Shown here piece after piece: positions 33,843 to 43,893 of a stretch of DNA of 64,000 nt. Position numbers and translations under genes: made by a program. Where the stretch lies: contig OZ244736.1 in assembly GCA_965219405.1 (NCBI GenBank), forward strand, positions 1,116,001-1,180,000. Reading direction: 5' to 3'. The notes under the pieces are model-generated. The model did not search any database. It was not told the DNA's origin and saw only the letters and a program-made list of their open reading frames with translations. The DNA comes from VXMO01 sp965219405. Lineage in GTDB: Bacteria > Chloroflexota > Dehalococcoidia > UBA6926. Position 1 is the stretch's first letter. The number at the start of each line of letters is the position of its first letter.

Positions 33843-35351
33843 TCACTCGCGGGAGGCGGAAATCCGCACGGGGTCTTTGCCTCTCAGTGCGGACACGAAG
33901 ATCGCGGCAACGAGCAGGACGGTCAGCACGGCAATGACGTCCTGATAACCCGTCGTCACTGATTGGGCCATGGCCGTGGCTTCGTCCGCCCCCGCCGCCA
34001 ACAAGCGCGATTCTTCCGAGCTCTGGATGACGGCAAAGAAGGTGCCCGCAACCGCAATGCTGGTTGCCTGACTGACCTGCCTGACAGTGGCAATCATGGC
34101 GGATGCTGTCCCAAGCCGGTTGGGCGGAACCGCGCTCACCAATGCGGTATTGTTGCCGGGCTCAAAGATGGAGATACCTGTCCCCAGCGAGAGCAGCACG
34201 GTCACAAGAATGGCCACATGCGTATCGACGCCGATATAACTCAAGCCATAGTAAGCGGCCGTCATCACCATCAGGCCAAACGTCGCGATAACTCGTGTAG
34301 AAACCTTGTCCGCGACCCATCCGGCTGATGGTGCGACAAACAGCCGCACGATAGGCAGAGTGACCAGGATAAGTCCCGCCTGGGTCGCTGTGAGCCCCCG
34401 CCCGTCCAACAGGAAGAACGGCAGAAGAATGATGATTGCACCCTGCGTGATGAACTGAAGCGTGTTCGTCGCGTTTGATGCTGAGAACTGCCGTATCAGG
34501 AACAGGTTCAACTCCAGGATGGGCAGACGCTCGCGCAGAAACCGAACGCCATTCCTTTGAATCTGGAGAACCATCATGTCCGGTCTGGACTGCACGTACA
34601 TGAATACCGCAAACGAGACGCTCGCAACCGTCGCGAATCCGATGATTAGAGGCTCCGACCAACCGAGAATCGGCCCTCGGTTGAGCGCGAGCAGGAACGT
34701 CGTCATGAAGGCGAAGAGCAGGACTGCCCCAAAGAAGTCGAACCGAATATGCCGCCCCTCCTCGCGATCGCTTCGAAGAACGACGAGTCCCATCACAAAG
34801 AAGAAAAGAATGAACGGTATGCGTGTGTAGAAAAGCGCCTGCCAACCGAGCGCGTCCAACAGAAGCCCCCCAAGCACCGGCCCTGTTGAGAGGCCGATTC
34901 CCACGAAGACGTTCTCCAGCCCGATCGCACGTCCCCGCTCCGCTTCAGGGAAGGCCGCCACGACAATGGCATCGCTGTTGGATATGAACAGCGCCAGGCC
35001 GATGCCCTGTACGACACGCGCAAAGAGCAGCATCGGAAGTGTCGTGCTCAGTGTGGCAATCACCAGTCCGAGTCCGAATACGAGGAATCCGGTCAGGAAA
35101 ACCTGCTTGCGGCCGATGGCGTCGCCCAGGCTGCCAAACGTCAGGCTCAACCCGAGGCTTGCAAGCAAGTAAATGACGCTCACCCAAAGAATGATGTCCG
35201 GTTCGACGTTGAACTCTCGCCCCAGCTCGGGTAACGCGATGTTCGTAATGGCAACGTCGAATGAGCTCGTGAGGATGCTGACGCCCACCGTAAGGAGCAC
35301 GAGCCACTTGTACTGTCGGCTTGTTCGGAGCCTTTCCGTGAATTGCCTCAA
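33843..35351 (-). CDS. MFS multidrug-type exporter (DHA2-like), copy 1
   Basis: Predicted 502-residue transporter with about 14 hydrophobic segments. Drug:H+ antiporter motifs are visible: LLASLGLSLTFGSLGDAIGRKQ (motif A, in parts) after helix 2 and GLSTGPVLGGLLLDALGW (motif C) near helix 5. The 14-helix form fits the EmrB/QacA group. Substrate unknown. It follows the paralogue at 35364-36914 by 12 bases on the same strand, so the two are an operon of tandem duplicates. Confidence 0.88.
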   Translation of the reverse strand: MRQFTERLRTSRQYKWLVLLTVGVSILTSSFDVAITNIALPELGREFNVEPDIILWVSVIYLLASLGLSLTFGSLGDAIGRKQVFLTGFLVFGLGLVIATLSTTLPMLLFARVVQGIGLALFISNSDAIVVAAFPEAERGRAIGLENVFVGIGLSTGPVLGGLLLDALGWQALFYTRIPFILFFFVMGLVVLRSDREEGRHIRFDFFGAVLLFAFMTTFLLALNRGPILGWSEPLIIGFATVASVSFAVFMYVQSRPDMMVLQIQRNGVRFLRERLPILELNLFLIRQFSASNATNTLQFITQGAIIILLPFFLLDGRGLTATQAGLILVTLPIVRLFVAPSAGWVADKVSTRVIATFGLMVMTAAYYGLSYIGVDTHVAILVTVLLSLGTGISIFEPGNNTALVSAVPPNRLGTASAMIATVRQVSQATSIAVAGTFFAVIQSSEESRLLAAGADEATAMAQSVTTGYQDVIAVLTVLLVAAIFVSALRGKDPVRISASRE

Positions 35352-35363
35352 CTGCTCAAGAGC

Positions 35364-36914
35364 CTATGCCCGTTCCCGGCGTTGGGTTGCTGGCGCGCCC
35401 ATGCCGCGTCCTCCATGCGGCCCCGCGGTGTGCGGCGGGTCCTTGCCCCGCAACACCGAGATAAGGATGGCGACCACAAGCGTGCCGACCATGATGGTCA
35501 ACACATCCTGGAATCCCGCCGTGACGGAACGGCTCAACGCCTCCTCCGCCGCAACTCCCGCCTCCAGCAGCCGCGATTCTTCAGTGCTCTGGATGACGGC
35601 GTACAACGTGCCTGCCACGGCGATACCTGTCGCCATGCTGATTTGCCGTACCGTGCCGATCATCCCGGATGCCGTCCCAAGATGCGATGGCGGCACGGAG
35701 CCCATGATTGCGCTGTTATTGCCCGGACCAAATATCGAGCTTCCCGTTCCTTCCAACAGCAATAGGGTCACGAGCAATGCCACGGGGGTATCGACGCCGA
35801 CGCTCCGCAGCCCAAAATAGGCGCCTGTCATTATGAGCAATCCGACGGTGGATACGATCCGTGATGGCGCCTTGTCCGCCGCCCATCCTGCTGCCGGCGC
35901 AACGACCAGCCTCACCACGGGCAGCGTGATGAGTATCAGCCCTGCCTCGGTCGCTGTGAATCCACGCCCTTGAAGAAGGAAGAAGGGCAGCAGAATGACA
36001 ATTGCGCCCTGGCTCAAAAACTGGAATGCGTTAGCGGCGTTTGCGAACGAGAACATTCGATTCAGGAATAAGCTGAGTTCCAGTACTGGTAAATGCTCAC
36101 GCAGCATGCGGACGCCCCGCATGTGAACCTCCAGGATCGGCATGCGCTGTCGTGATTCCACGAGAAGGAATCCGATGAACATCAACAATGCAGTTGCGAC
36201 CAAGCCAATAATCACCGGCTCTGTCCAGCCCAGCTTGGGCCCGCGGTTGAGCGCCAGGAGGAATGCCGAGATGAATCCAAACAGGGTGACAGCCCCAAAT
36301 AAGTCGAATTGGACATGACGCCCCTCCTGCCTGTCGTTGCGCAGGAAGAGTAGCCCCATCACGAAGAACGCCATCATGAACGGCGCGCGGGTATAGAAGA
36401 GCGATTGCCAACCCCAAAGGTCGAGCAGGAATCCGCCAAGTGGCGGACCGCTTGCAAGACCGACGCCGACGAACGCGTTCTCCATGCCCAGGGCGCGTCC
36501 GCGTTCTGTGTCAGGGAATGCGTCTACCACAAGGGCGTTGCCGTTGGCGAGGATCATCGCCTGCCCGATGCCCTGTATGACTCGGCCAAACAGCAGCATC
36601 GGCAATGTCGTGCTCAGCGGTGTGACTATCAGCCCAATCCCAAAGACAAGAAATCCGGTGAGAAAGACCTGTTTGCGGCCGATTGCATCGCCGAGGCTCC
36701 CCAGTGTCAGCATCAGGCCGATGCTCGCCAGGAGATACGCCACGCTCACCCAAAGGATGACGCTTGCGTCCACGCCGAAGATTTCCGCGAGCTCCGGCAG
36801 CGCAATGTTCGTGATTGAGCCGTCGACCGTGCTAGTCAGGATTCCAAGCCCAACAGTCACAAGCACCAACCACTTGTACTGTGGGCCTGAACGGAGTCTC
36901 TGTCCCAAGGTCAT
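35364..36914 (-). CDS. MFS multidrug-type exporter (DHA2-like), copy 2
   Basis: Predicted 516-residue transporter, closely related to its downstream neighbour: both start with a QRLRSGPQYKWLVLVTVG-like segment and share GSLGDAIGRKQVFLTGFLVFG and the DRQEGRHVQFDLFGAV-type loop. About 14 helices are expected. Motif C reads GLASGPPLGGFLLDLWGW. It differs in the C-terminal tail, which ends in a Gly/His/Arg-rich stretch. First gene of the pair; no regulator is adjacent. Confidence 0.88.
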   Translation of the reverse strand: MTLGQRLRSGPQYKWLVLVTVGLGILTSTVDGSITNIALPELAEIFGVDASVILWVSVAYLLASIGLMLTLGSLGDAIGRKQVFLTGFLVFGIGLIVTPLSTTLPMLLFGRVIQGIGQAMILANGNALVVDAFPDTERGRALGMENAFVGVGLASGPPLGGFLLDLWGWQSLFYTRAPFMMAFFVMGLLFLRNDRQEGRHVQFDLFGAVTLFGFISAFLLALNRGPKLGWTEPVIIGLVATALLMFIGFLLVESRQRMPILEVHMRGVRMLREHLPVLELSLFLNRMFSFANAANAFQFLSQGAIVILLPFFLLQGRGFTATEAGLILITLPVVRLVVAPAAGWAADKAPSRIVSTVGLLIMTGAYFGLRSVGVDTPVALLVTLLLLEGTGSSIFGPGNNSAIMGSVPPSHLGTASGMIGTVRQISMATGIAVAGTLYAVIQSTEESRLLEAGVAAEEALSRSVTAGFQDVLTIMVGTLVVAILISVLRGKDPPHTAGPHGGRGMGAPATQRRERA

Positions 36915-37005
36915 TTCAAGAATCTACACCCGAATGCCGTTCTCATTACAGAGTTCTAATCCGGACGCGGCTTCCGTCCGGGCTTTGGGGAGGCCTGGAA
37001 AATTC

Positions 37006-37749
37006 CTAATCAACGATCCACGACGAGACTGCAAATCCGGATTGAAATCCCTGACTGAGCGCGTGCGCAACCTCCCTAAAGTTAGGAGTGATATCGAGCG
37101 ATCTTGCGATGGTTCCCGTCCGGTCATTCAGATCGCGGCGGAACCTCTCTCGCCGACCGGGATCCAGACGGAGCAAGTCCGCCAAACCCGATCCCGTCTC
37201 TGTGAGCGGAATCGTCCCCTGTTGGAGGACGACTCCTGCAGTGCGACGCTGGGCGCTCGCCACGATCTTTCGCCCTGCCCAATAGACTTCATGTCGTCCG
37301 GGAGATTCAAAGCACCCGAAATCAACGCCCGTTTCCGGCCAAATGGGGGCTGTGTCCCGCACGGAGGCCCGGATTCCCAGCATTCCCAGCCCGGCTACGA
37401 GCGCCTCATTGACCGCGGCATAACCCGCAAGCACGTCAGACGAGAACGGCGGCTGATTGATGGGCGCGATCACGCTGTAGGTGATATCGCCAACCGAGTG
37501 CAGAATCGCTTTGCCGCCGGTCGGGCGCCGCACGATTTCGACACCATCCTGCTGGCATCGCTCACTATCGAGTAGCGAGCCTATCTCTTGGTGCCGACCG
37601 AGGGACACGGAAATGCAGGGCCAGGAGTAGATCCGCACGACCGGCTCAGACTCTCCCTCGGCGACTTTAGCGGCCAATTCCGCGTCCAGGGCCATGTTCT
37701 CCTGCCCCGAGGTCCCAGTGTCTAAAACCAGACGCCACTCTTCACTCAT
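37006..37749 (-). CDS. Lipoate-protein ligase A / biotin-lipoyl ligase family protein
   Basis: Predicted 247-residue BPL/LPL-fold protein. The family motif RRPTGGKAILH and the opening EEWRLVLDTGTSGQENMALD, with VVRIYSWPCISVSLGRHQ, fit LplA-type ligases or octanoyltransferases (LipM-like). A Cys in VDFGCFESPGRHEVYWAGRK, at about 170, could be an acyl-carrying Cys of the LipM type, but this is uncertain. The ATG at 37749 is used; one at 37782 is in frame. It attaches or transfers lipoyl groups to E2 and GcvH proteins. Divergent from rpsA. Confidence 0.8.
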   Translation of the reverse strand: MSEEWRLVLDTGTSGQENMALDAELAAKVAEGESEPVVRIYSWPCISVSLGRHQEIGSLLDSERCQQDGVEIVRRPTGGKAILHSVGDITYSVIAPINQPPFSSDVLAGYAAVNEALVAGLGMLGIRASVRDTAPIWPETGVDFGCFESPGRHEVYWAGRKIVASAQRRTAGVVLQQGTIPLTETGSGLADLLRLDPGRRERFRRDLNDRTGTIARSLDITPNFREVAHALSQGFQSGFAVSSWIVD

Positions 37750-37854
37750 GCCAAAACGATACCTGCAAATCGAAGAATTCAAATGCGCCCCGCCACCATT
37801 GCGGTGTATACTTGCAACATCATCACGCGCATAAGCGCGACGTCAGGGGACTCG

Positions 37855-38997
37855 ATGCTCCAGGAGCCCGTCGAGGGTAGTCAACAGGATTCACTGCGGC
37901 CAGAAGACACCGAAATGGGCCGTCTTTTGGAGGCGGAAGGACAGGCCATGCCAGTCCTGCGCCGCGGCGAGGCAGTGGAGGGCGTCATCGTCCACGTTGA
38001 CGAAGAAGGACTCCTTGTGAATATCGGCGCGAAGAGCGAAGGAGTGATTCCTTATCGCGAAATGCGAAGTCTCCCTGAAGATGAGGCACGCGCCCTGAAG
38101 TCCGGGGATTCCATCGTTGCAACTCTCGTGCGAACCGATGAGGCCGGCCAATACATGCTCTCGTATGACAGAGCGCAGGCCGAGCGCGGGTGGCGTCAGC
38201 TCGAAAAGGAAAAGGAATCCGACGAACTTATCACTGGCAAGGTCATTGGTCACAACCGGGGCGGCATCCTCGTTGAGACGCGCGGCGTGCAGGCGTTCGT
38301 GCCGTTGTCGCAGTTGTCGCCTGAGCACCGCGAACTCGCGTCCGGCGAGGGCGATGACCAGTTGCAGGCCCTTGATACACTCGTTGGCCAGGAATTCCAG
38401 TTCAAGGTTATTGAGGTCAATCGACGCCGGCAGCGCGCCATTCTCTCGGAGCGAGCCGCGTCCCAGGACATGCGGATCGAGCAGCGGCAGGCCCTGCTTG
38501 CTGAACTGCAGGAGGGGACAGTCCGCAAGGGCCGAGTGACCGGTGTCCGCGATTTCGGCGCATTCGTTGACCTTGGCGGCGCGGACGGCCTCATCCACGT
38601 GTCTGAACTTGCGTGGGAACCGGTGACGCATCCCTCGGAAATTGTCCAGACCGGACAAGAGCTTGAGGTGCATATCCTCAAGGTCGACCACGAGACAGGC
38701 CGGATTTCTCTCAGCCTGCGCCGCACGCAGCCGGATCCATGGCTTGCGGAGGTGGAGGCATATCAAGAGGGTCAGATAGTCGATGCGACCGTGACCCGTC
38801 TTGCAGTATTTGGCGCTTTTGCACGTCTGGAGCAAAGTAATATAGAGGGCCTTATCCACATTTCGGAAATGGCGGACCACCACATTAATCACCCGCGTGA
38901 AGTCATCAAGGAGGGTGACACGCGCCAGGTGAAAGTGCTCCGGATCGAACCGGAGCGGCGCAGGCTGGGCCTAAGCCTACGCCAAGTGGAAGCATGA
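37855..38997 (+). CDS. rpsA: 30S ribosomal protein S1 (four S1 domains)
   Basis: Predicted 380-residue protein with four S1 RNA-binding repeats, each starting with a G-x-V pattern: GEAVEGVIVHVDEEG, DELITGKVIGHNRGG, EGTVRKGRVTGVRDFGAFVDL and EGQIVDATVTRLAVFGAF. The third is the best conserved (ADGLIHVSELAWE). S1 binds mRNA for initiation; four-domain forms occur in many Gram-positives and Chloroflexota, against six in E. coli. The ATG at 37855 has AGGGG six bases upstream; in-frame sequence from 37783 is not S1-like. Followed by clpC after 51 bases. Confidence 0.92.
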   Translation: MLQEPVEGSQQDSLRPEDTEMGRLLEAEGQAMPVLRRGEAVEGVIVHVDEEGLLVNIGAKSEGVIPYREMRSLPEDEARALKSGDSIVATLVRTDEAGQYMLSYDRAQAERGWRQLEKEKESDELITGKVIGHNRGGILVETRGVQAFVPLSQLSPEHRELASGEGDDQLQALDTLVGQEFQFKVIEVNRRRQRAILSERAASQDMRIEQRQALLAELQEGTVRKGRVTGVRDFGAFVDLGGADGLIHVSELAWEPVTHPSEIVQTGQELEVHILKVDHETGRISLSLRRTQPDPWLAEVEAYQEGQIVDATVTRLAVFGAFARLEQSNIEGLIHISEMADHHINHPREVIKEGDTRQVKVLRIEPERRRLGLSLRQVEA

Positions 38998-39048
38998 GAT
39001 TGAAAGGCGCGGGCGCGAATCCCACACATAGGATGAGCGGAGAAAACT

Positions 39049-41556
39049 ATGGCGAGCAGATTTGAGAAGTTCTCGGAACGTGCACGGCGGGTTCTCTCGC
39101 TGGCGCAGGAAGAGGCTGGGGAACTAAACCACAACTACATCGGCACGGAGCATGTCCTGCTGGGACTTGCGCGTGAACCGGAAGGCGTCGGCACCCGCGT
39201 TCTTGTTTCCCTGGGTGTCGATCTCTCCAAGATTCGATCTGCGGTCACCTTTATTATCGGACGGGGTCAGAAGCAGCCGACGAGCGATGTCGGACTCACT
39301 CCGCGCGCCAAGAAAGTTATTGAACTCGCTGTCGACGAGGCGCGCGAGATGTCACATCACTACATCGGCACCGAGCACCTGCTCATCGGCCTGTTGCGCG
39401 AGGGCGACGGCGTTGCCGCCGGCGTCCTTGAAAGCCTTGGTGTCACTCTCGACAAGGTGCGGCAGGAAACCCAGCGCATCCTGAGTCAGTCCGGCGGGCA
39501 ACCGGGCAGCAGATCCAGCACGCGCACCCCGACACTTGACCAATTGGGCGTCGACCTGACGCATCTCGCGCGTGAAGGCCAGCTTGACCCGGTGATTGGC
39601 CGCCAGCAGGAAATCGAGCGTGTGGTGCAGATACTCTCGCGCCGCACAAAGAATAACCCTGTTCTTATCGGCGAGCCCGGCGTTGGCAAGACCGCCATCG
39701 TTGAGGCGCTTGCCCAACGGATTGTCAGCAGTGATATCCCAGACAGCCTAAGCGGCGCGCGACTCGTCACGCTGGACATGGGGGCGCTCGTTGCGGGCAC
39801 CAAGTACCGCGGTGAATTCGAGGAACGTCTCAAGAAGGTCGTCGACGAGATTCGCGCAGCCAAGAATATCATTCTGTTCATTGACGAAATGCACACGCTC
39901 GTCGGAGCGGGAGCGGCGGAGGGCGCGGTCGATGCGTCGAACATCCTGAAGCCGTCACTCGCCCGTGGCGAGCTCCAGACGATCGGCGCCACAACCCTGG
40001 ATGATTACCGCCGTTACGTTGAACGCGATCCCGCGCTTGAGCGGCGCTTCCAGCCCGTCCGCGTTGAGGAACCATCTTCAGATGACACCGCCGCTATTCT
40101 GCGCGGCGTCAAGTCGCAATATGAGGAGCACCACAGCCTCACCATCACGGATGAGGCCGTCGAGGCCGCCGCCGCGCTTGCCTCGCGGTACATCGCGGAT
40201 CGTTTCTTGCCGGACAAGGCCATCGACCTCATCGATGAGGCAGCCAGCCGTGTCCGCATTCGGGCCTCGTCGATGCCGCTCTCCGTCAAGGAGGCGATGA
40301 GGGCGCTTGAGCGTGTCCGCGCCGAAAAGGACAACGCCGTCGCTGCCGCCAATTTCGATTTTGCCGCTGAGATGCGTGAGCGTGAGGTCAGCCTCGCCGA
40401 GCGTATCGCCCACCTTGAGCAGGAGTGGCAGAACGAACAGCAGAGCGCGACGCCTGAGGTGACTGAGGACGACATCGCGCAAGTCGTGAGCATGTGGACC
40501 AATATTCCGGTCACACGACTTGCCGCCGAGGAGAGCGAGCGCCTCATACACATGGAAGAGGTGATGCACGATCGCATCATCGGCCAGCATGAGGCGATTA
40601 TCAACGTCTCCAAGGCGGTACGCCGGGCGAGGGCAGGGCTCAAGGATCCGCGCCGTCCCATCGGCACGTTCCTGTTCCTTGGGCCGACGGGCGTTGGCAA
40701 GACCGAGCTCGTCCGCGCACTGTCCGAGTTCATGTTCGGCTCAGAGGAATCCCTCATCCGACTCGATATGTCGGAATTCATGGAGCGGCATACCGTGGCG
40801 AGACTCGTAGGAGCGCCGCCCGGGTACGTTGGCTTTGACGAGGGCGGTCAGTTGACGGAGGCCGTGCGCCGCAAGTCCTACTGCGTCATCCTCTTTGATG
40901 AGATAGAAAAGGCCCACCCCGAGGTTTTCAACATCCTGTTGCAGATCTTCGACGACGGCCACCTGACAGACGCCAAGGGCCGCAAGGTCGATTTCCGCAA
41001 CGCCATCATCGTCATGACATCCAATATCGGCGCGGAGGTCATCAAGAAGAACTCCAACATCGGCTTCTCCTACGCCAAGGATGAGACCGACGTGCGCACG
41101 CGGAGCTATGAGCGCATGAGAGACAAGGTGCTGGACGAGGTCAAGCAGTTCTTCCGCCCCGAGTTCCTCAACCGCATCGACGCGCAGGTTGTCTTCCACT
41201 CGCTGGAACGGGAACACATCCGCCAGATCGTCGACCTCATGATGAAGGACGTCGAGAAGCAGTTGGACACCAAGAAGATCTCTATCGAAGCGACCGATGC
41301 GCTGCGCGACTATATCGGCGAAAAGGGTTACGACGAGACATATGGCGCCAGGCCGCTGCGTCGCGTCATCCAGGACCTGATCGAGGACAGGCTTTCCGAT
41401 GACATCCTGAGTGGTGACATTTCTGAGGGTGATTCGGTTCGCGTCGACTACGTGGATGAAGAGGTCACCGTCACGACTATCGAGAGTGCAGCGGCCAAGG
41501 CGACCGATACTGCGGAAGCTATCGAGACTCCCGAAACCGTCGAGGTGGCGGGCTAA
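39049..41556 (+). CDS. clpC: ATP-dependent Clp protease ATP-binding subunit ClpC
   Basis: Predicted 835-residue Hsp100 unfoldase. The double Clp-N domain (about 1-145) begins RFEKFSERARRVLSLAQEEA; D1 has Walker A GEPGVGKT and IDEMHTLVGAG; a UVR-like coiled middle region has the FDFAAEMRERE segment; D2 has GPTGVGKTELVRALSEF and ends in YGARPLRRVIQ. The C-terminal tail is acidic. It partners with ClpP, whose gene starts at 63649 in this window. radA follows after 21 bases. Confidence 0.95.
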   Translation: MASRFEKFSERARRVLSLAQEEAGELNHNYIGTEHVLLGLAREPEGVGTRVLVSLGVDLSKIRSAVTFIIGRGQKQPTSDVGLTPRAKKVIELAVDEAREMSHHYIGTEHLLIGLLREGDGVAAGVLESLGVTLDKVRQETQRILSQSGGQPGSRSSTRTPTLDQLGVDLTHLAREGQLDPVIGRQQEIERVVQILSRRTKNNPVLIGEPGVGKTAIVEALAQRIVSSDIPDSLSGARLVTLDMGALVAGTKYRGEFEERLKKVVDEIRAAKNIILFIDEMHTLVGAGAAEGAVDASNILKPSLARGELQTIGATTLDDYRRYVERDPALERRFQPVRVEEPSSDDTAAILRGVKSQYEEHHSLTITDEAVEAAAALASRYIADRFLPDKAIDLIDEAASRVRIRASSMPLSVKEAMRALERVRAEKDNAVAAANFDFAAEMREREVSLAERIAHLEQEWQNEQQSATPEVTEDDIAQVVSMWTNIPVTRLAAEESERLIHMEEVMHDRIIGQHEAIINVSKAVRRARAGLKDPRRPIGTFLFLGPTGVGKTELVRALSEFMFGSEESLIRLDMSEFMERHTVARLVGAPPGYVGFDEGGQLTEAVRRKSYCVILFDEIEKAHPEVFNILLQIFDDGHLTDAKGRKVDFRNAIIVMTSNIGAEVIKKNSNIGFSYAKDETDVRTRSYERMRDKVLDEVKQFFRPEFLNRIDAQVVFHSLEREHIRQIVDLMMKDVEKQLDTKKISIEATDALRDYIGEKGYDETYGARPLRRVIQDLIEDRLSDDILSGDISEGDSVRVDYVDEEVTVTTIESAAAKATDTAEAIETPETVEVAG

Positions 41557-41577
41557 CTGACGGCCGGGTCTGGCACG

Positions 41578-42993
41578 ATGCCACGACCGCGCGTTGCCTA
41601 TAGCTGCACGGCTTGTGGGGCGGAGTCGTCCCGTTGGGAAGGCCGATGTCCACGCTGTGAATCGTGGGGCTCGCTTGTCGAGATAACGACAGAATCCAAC
41701 GGACTAATACCCGGCACAACCGGTGACGCTCCCGCCCCCGCTACTCTGACGGTGTTAATGGAAAAGGCCGCCGCGCAGCCGTCCCGTATCTCGATCCAGG
41801 CGATGCCGGAGTTGATGACTGTGCTCGGCGGCGGCGTTGTGCCCGGCAGCGTCACTTTGCTCGGAGGCGAGCCGGGCATCGGCAAGTCAACCTTGTTGCT
41901 GCAAATCGCCTCGGCATTAGGGGAAACGGGAGCGAGTGTGGTGTATGTGGCCGGAGAGGAATCCCCGGAACAGATCGCCCTCCGCGCCGCCCGCCTCTCT
42001 CTTGCAGGTGATGGAGTGATGCTGCTGTCTGAGACGAATATCGAAGCACTCTTACATGTGCTCAGCGATAACCCGCCAAACCTGCTGCTCGTGGATTCTA
42101 TTCAAACGCTCAGGACTGACGCATCGGCATCAGCGGGAACCGTCGCGCAGGTGCGGGAGTGCGGCGCGCGGCTTGTTGAATGGGGGCGTCGTCGTGGCGT
42201 GTCCATCATCATGGCCGGCCACGTGACCAAAGACGGTTCGATTGCAGGCCCCCGCGTGCTTGAGCATGCGGTTGATGTTGTCCTCTACCTGGAAGGCGAG
42301 GGCCTCGGCCCCTATCGCGTTGCCCGGTGTGTGAAGAATCGTTTCGGCTCCACAGACGAGATTGCCGTCCTCGAAATGACTGATGTCGGCCTGCGAGAGG
42401 TTGATGATCCGTCCGCCGCCTTCACGCAGGAACGAACGTCCACCGCGCCCGGTTCCATCGTCATCCCCATTGTTGAGGGAACCCGGCCGCTGTTGGTTGA
42501 GATACAAGCTCTTGTTGCTCCGTCCGGCGGCGCAGACCCGCGGCGCATGGCGACCGGCGTCGATCTCAACCGGCTGCTGCTGATTTGTGCCGTTCTCTCA
42601 CGACGCCTGCGTCTCCCGCTCGGAAAGCATGACATCATCGTCAACGCTATCGGCGGCCTGCGCGTCACGAGCCCGTCCGCGGACCTTGCGATTGCGCTCG
42701 CCATCGTTTCAAGCCTTCGTGACGTTCCTGCTGCTCCGGATCTCGCCGCAGTCGGTGAGATTGGCCTTACCGGCGATGTTCGGCGTGTTCCTCAACTCCA
42801 ACGCCGCATCAATGAGGCGGCTCGCCGTGGCTACCGCCGCATTATTGCGCCACCTGACGCTGTTCCCGCGCTCGATACGCCTATCAGAGTCATTCCCGCC
42901 ACAACCCTCCATGAAGCCGTTGAGCTAGCCCTTTCGGAATACCCTCAGGCTAGCGACCTGGAAATCCCCTCTCACGGAAGAGAGTCAGCGTGA
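41578..42993 (+). CDS. radA: DNA repair protein RadA (Sms)
   Basis: Predicted 471-residue RecA-like branch-migration helicase. It has an N-terminal C4 zinc finger (YSCTACGAESSRWEGRCPRCESWG, in two pieces: CTACG and CPRC), Walker A GGEPGIGKST, the RadA-specific KNRFGST motif, and a C-terminal Lon-protease-like domain (about 290-450). It acts in recombination and fork repair. In many bacteria it follows clpC, as here. larE begins seven bases after its stop. Confidence 0.95.
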   Translation: MPRPRVAYSCTACGAESSRWEGRCPRCESWGSLVEITTESNGLIPGTTGDAPAPATLTVLMEKAAAQPSRISIQAMPELMTVLGGGVVPGSVTLLGGEPGIGKSTLLLQIASALGETGASVVYVAGEESPEQIALRAARLSLAGDGVMLLSETNIEALLHVLSDNPPNLLLVDSIQTLRTDASASAGTVAQVRECGARLVEWGRRRGVSIIMAGHVTKDGSIAGPRVLEHAVDVVLYLEGEGLGPYRVARCVKNRFGSTDEIAVLEMTDVGLREVDDPSAAFTQERTSTAPGSIVIPIVEGTRPLLVEIQALVAPSGGADPRRMATGVDLNRLLLICAVLSRRLRLPLGKHDIIVNAIGGLRVTSPSADLAIALAIVSSLRDVPAAPDLAAVGEIGLTGDVRRVPQLQRRINEAARRGYRRIIAPPDAVPALDTPIRVIPATTLHEAVELALSEYPQASDLEIPSHGRESA

Positions 42994-43000
42994 GGGCGCG

Positions 43001-43882
43001 ATGAACAGCTATTCCACGCTGTCACCTGAGACCGCGGAGAAGCGGGAGAAACTACGCGCCCTGATACAGGAAATGGGCTCAATTGTCGTTTCGTTTTCGG
43101 GAGGCGTCGATTCCAGTCTCCTTCTCGCCGAGGCGGTTGATGTCCTTAGACAAGACGCTCTTGCAGTAACTGCGCTCTCCCCCACGTTCGCTGATTCCGA
43201 GGCCGAAGATGCCCGGGACATTGCCGCATTCCTGAATGCCCGCCATGAATTCTTCTATACCGACCAACTGGATATGGAGGGCTTTGCGGCAAACGACGGC
43301 CGCCGCTGTTACTTCTGCCGTGTCGACTTGTTCTCCCAGTTGCGTACGATTGCTGAGGAACGCGGGATTCCGTGGATCATTGACGGCACACTCACCGATG
43401 ACCTGGGGGATGTACGCCCCGGCCTTAAGGCAAAGGACGAGCAGGGCGTCCGCAGCCCGTTTGTGGAGGTCGGCCTGACCAAGGACGAGGTGCGCCGACT
43501 GGCCCGCGAACGCGGTCTGCCCAACTGGGATAAGCCTGCTGAGTCGTGCCTCGCCTCCCGTATTCCATTGGGCACCCCCGTCTCGTTCGAACTACTCGAC
43601 AAGATTGCTCGCGCCGAGAAGTATCTCCATGAGCACGGCTTTAACCACGTTCGCGTCCGCCATCATGGTGCGATCGCCAGGATTGAAGTCCCGCCCGAGG
43701 ATATGCAGCGCCTGATCGCCGAGGATTTGCGCGAGGATCTGATTAACCACATCCGTGGACTGGGCTATCTCTTCGTGACACTGGATCTCGCCGGATACAA
43801 GACTGGCAGCCTGAACACACGCAAGGCCGCAATCCCCACAAGCGAAAACGGCTCGGCGGAATTGATCAACCGGAACGGGTAG
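43001..43882 (+). CDS. larE: LarE, ATP-dependent sulfur transferase for nickel-pincer cofactor
   Basis: Predicted 293-residue PP-loop enzyme (SGGVDS at 33-38) that adenylylates and then thiolates the LarB product. Cys183 in AESCLASRIPLG corresponds to the conserved Cys of the family, which is sacrificed as sulfur donor in the Lactobacillus enzyme. Two more Cys, C103 and C106 in RRCYFCRVDL, give the three-Cys set associated with [4Fe-4S]-type LarE that does not destroy its own Cys. It is tightly linked to radA upstream and larC 11 bases downstream. Confidence 0.9.
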   Translation: MNSYSTLSPETAEKREKLRALIQEMGSIVVSFSGGVDSSLLLAEAVDVLRQDALAVTALSPTFADSEAEDARDIAAFLNARHEFFYTDQLDMEGFAANDGRRCYFCRVDLFSQLRTIAEERGIPWIIDGTLTDDLGDVRPGLKAKDEQGVRSPFVEVGLTKDEVRRLARERGLPNWDKPAESCLASRIPLGTPVSFELLDKIARAEKYLHEHGFNHVRVRHHGAIARIEVPPEDMQRLIAEDLREDLINHIRGLGYLFVTLDLAGYKTGSLNTRKAAIPTSENGSAELINRNG

Positions 43883-43893
43883 GGTAAAGCCAC

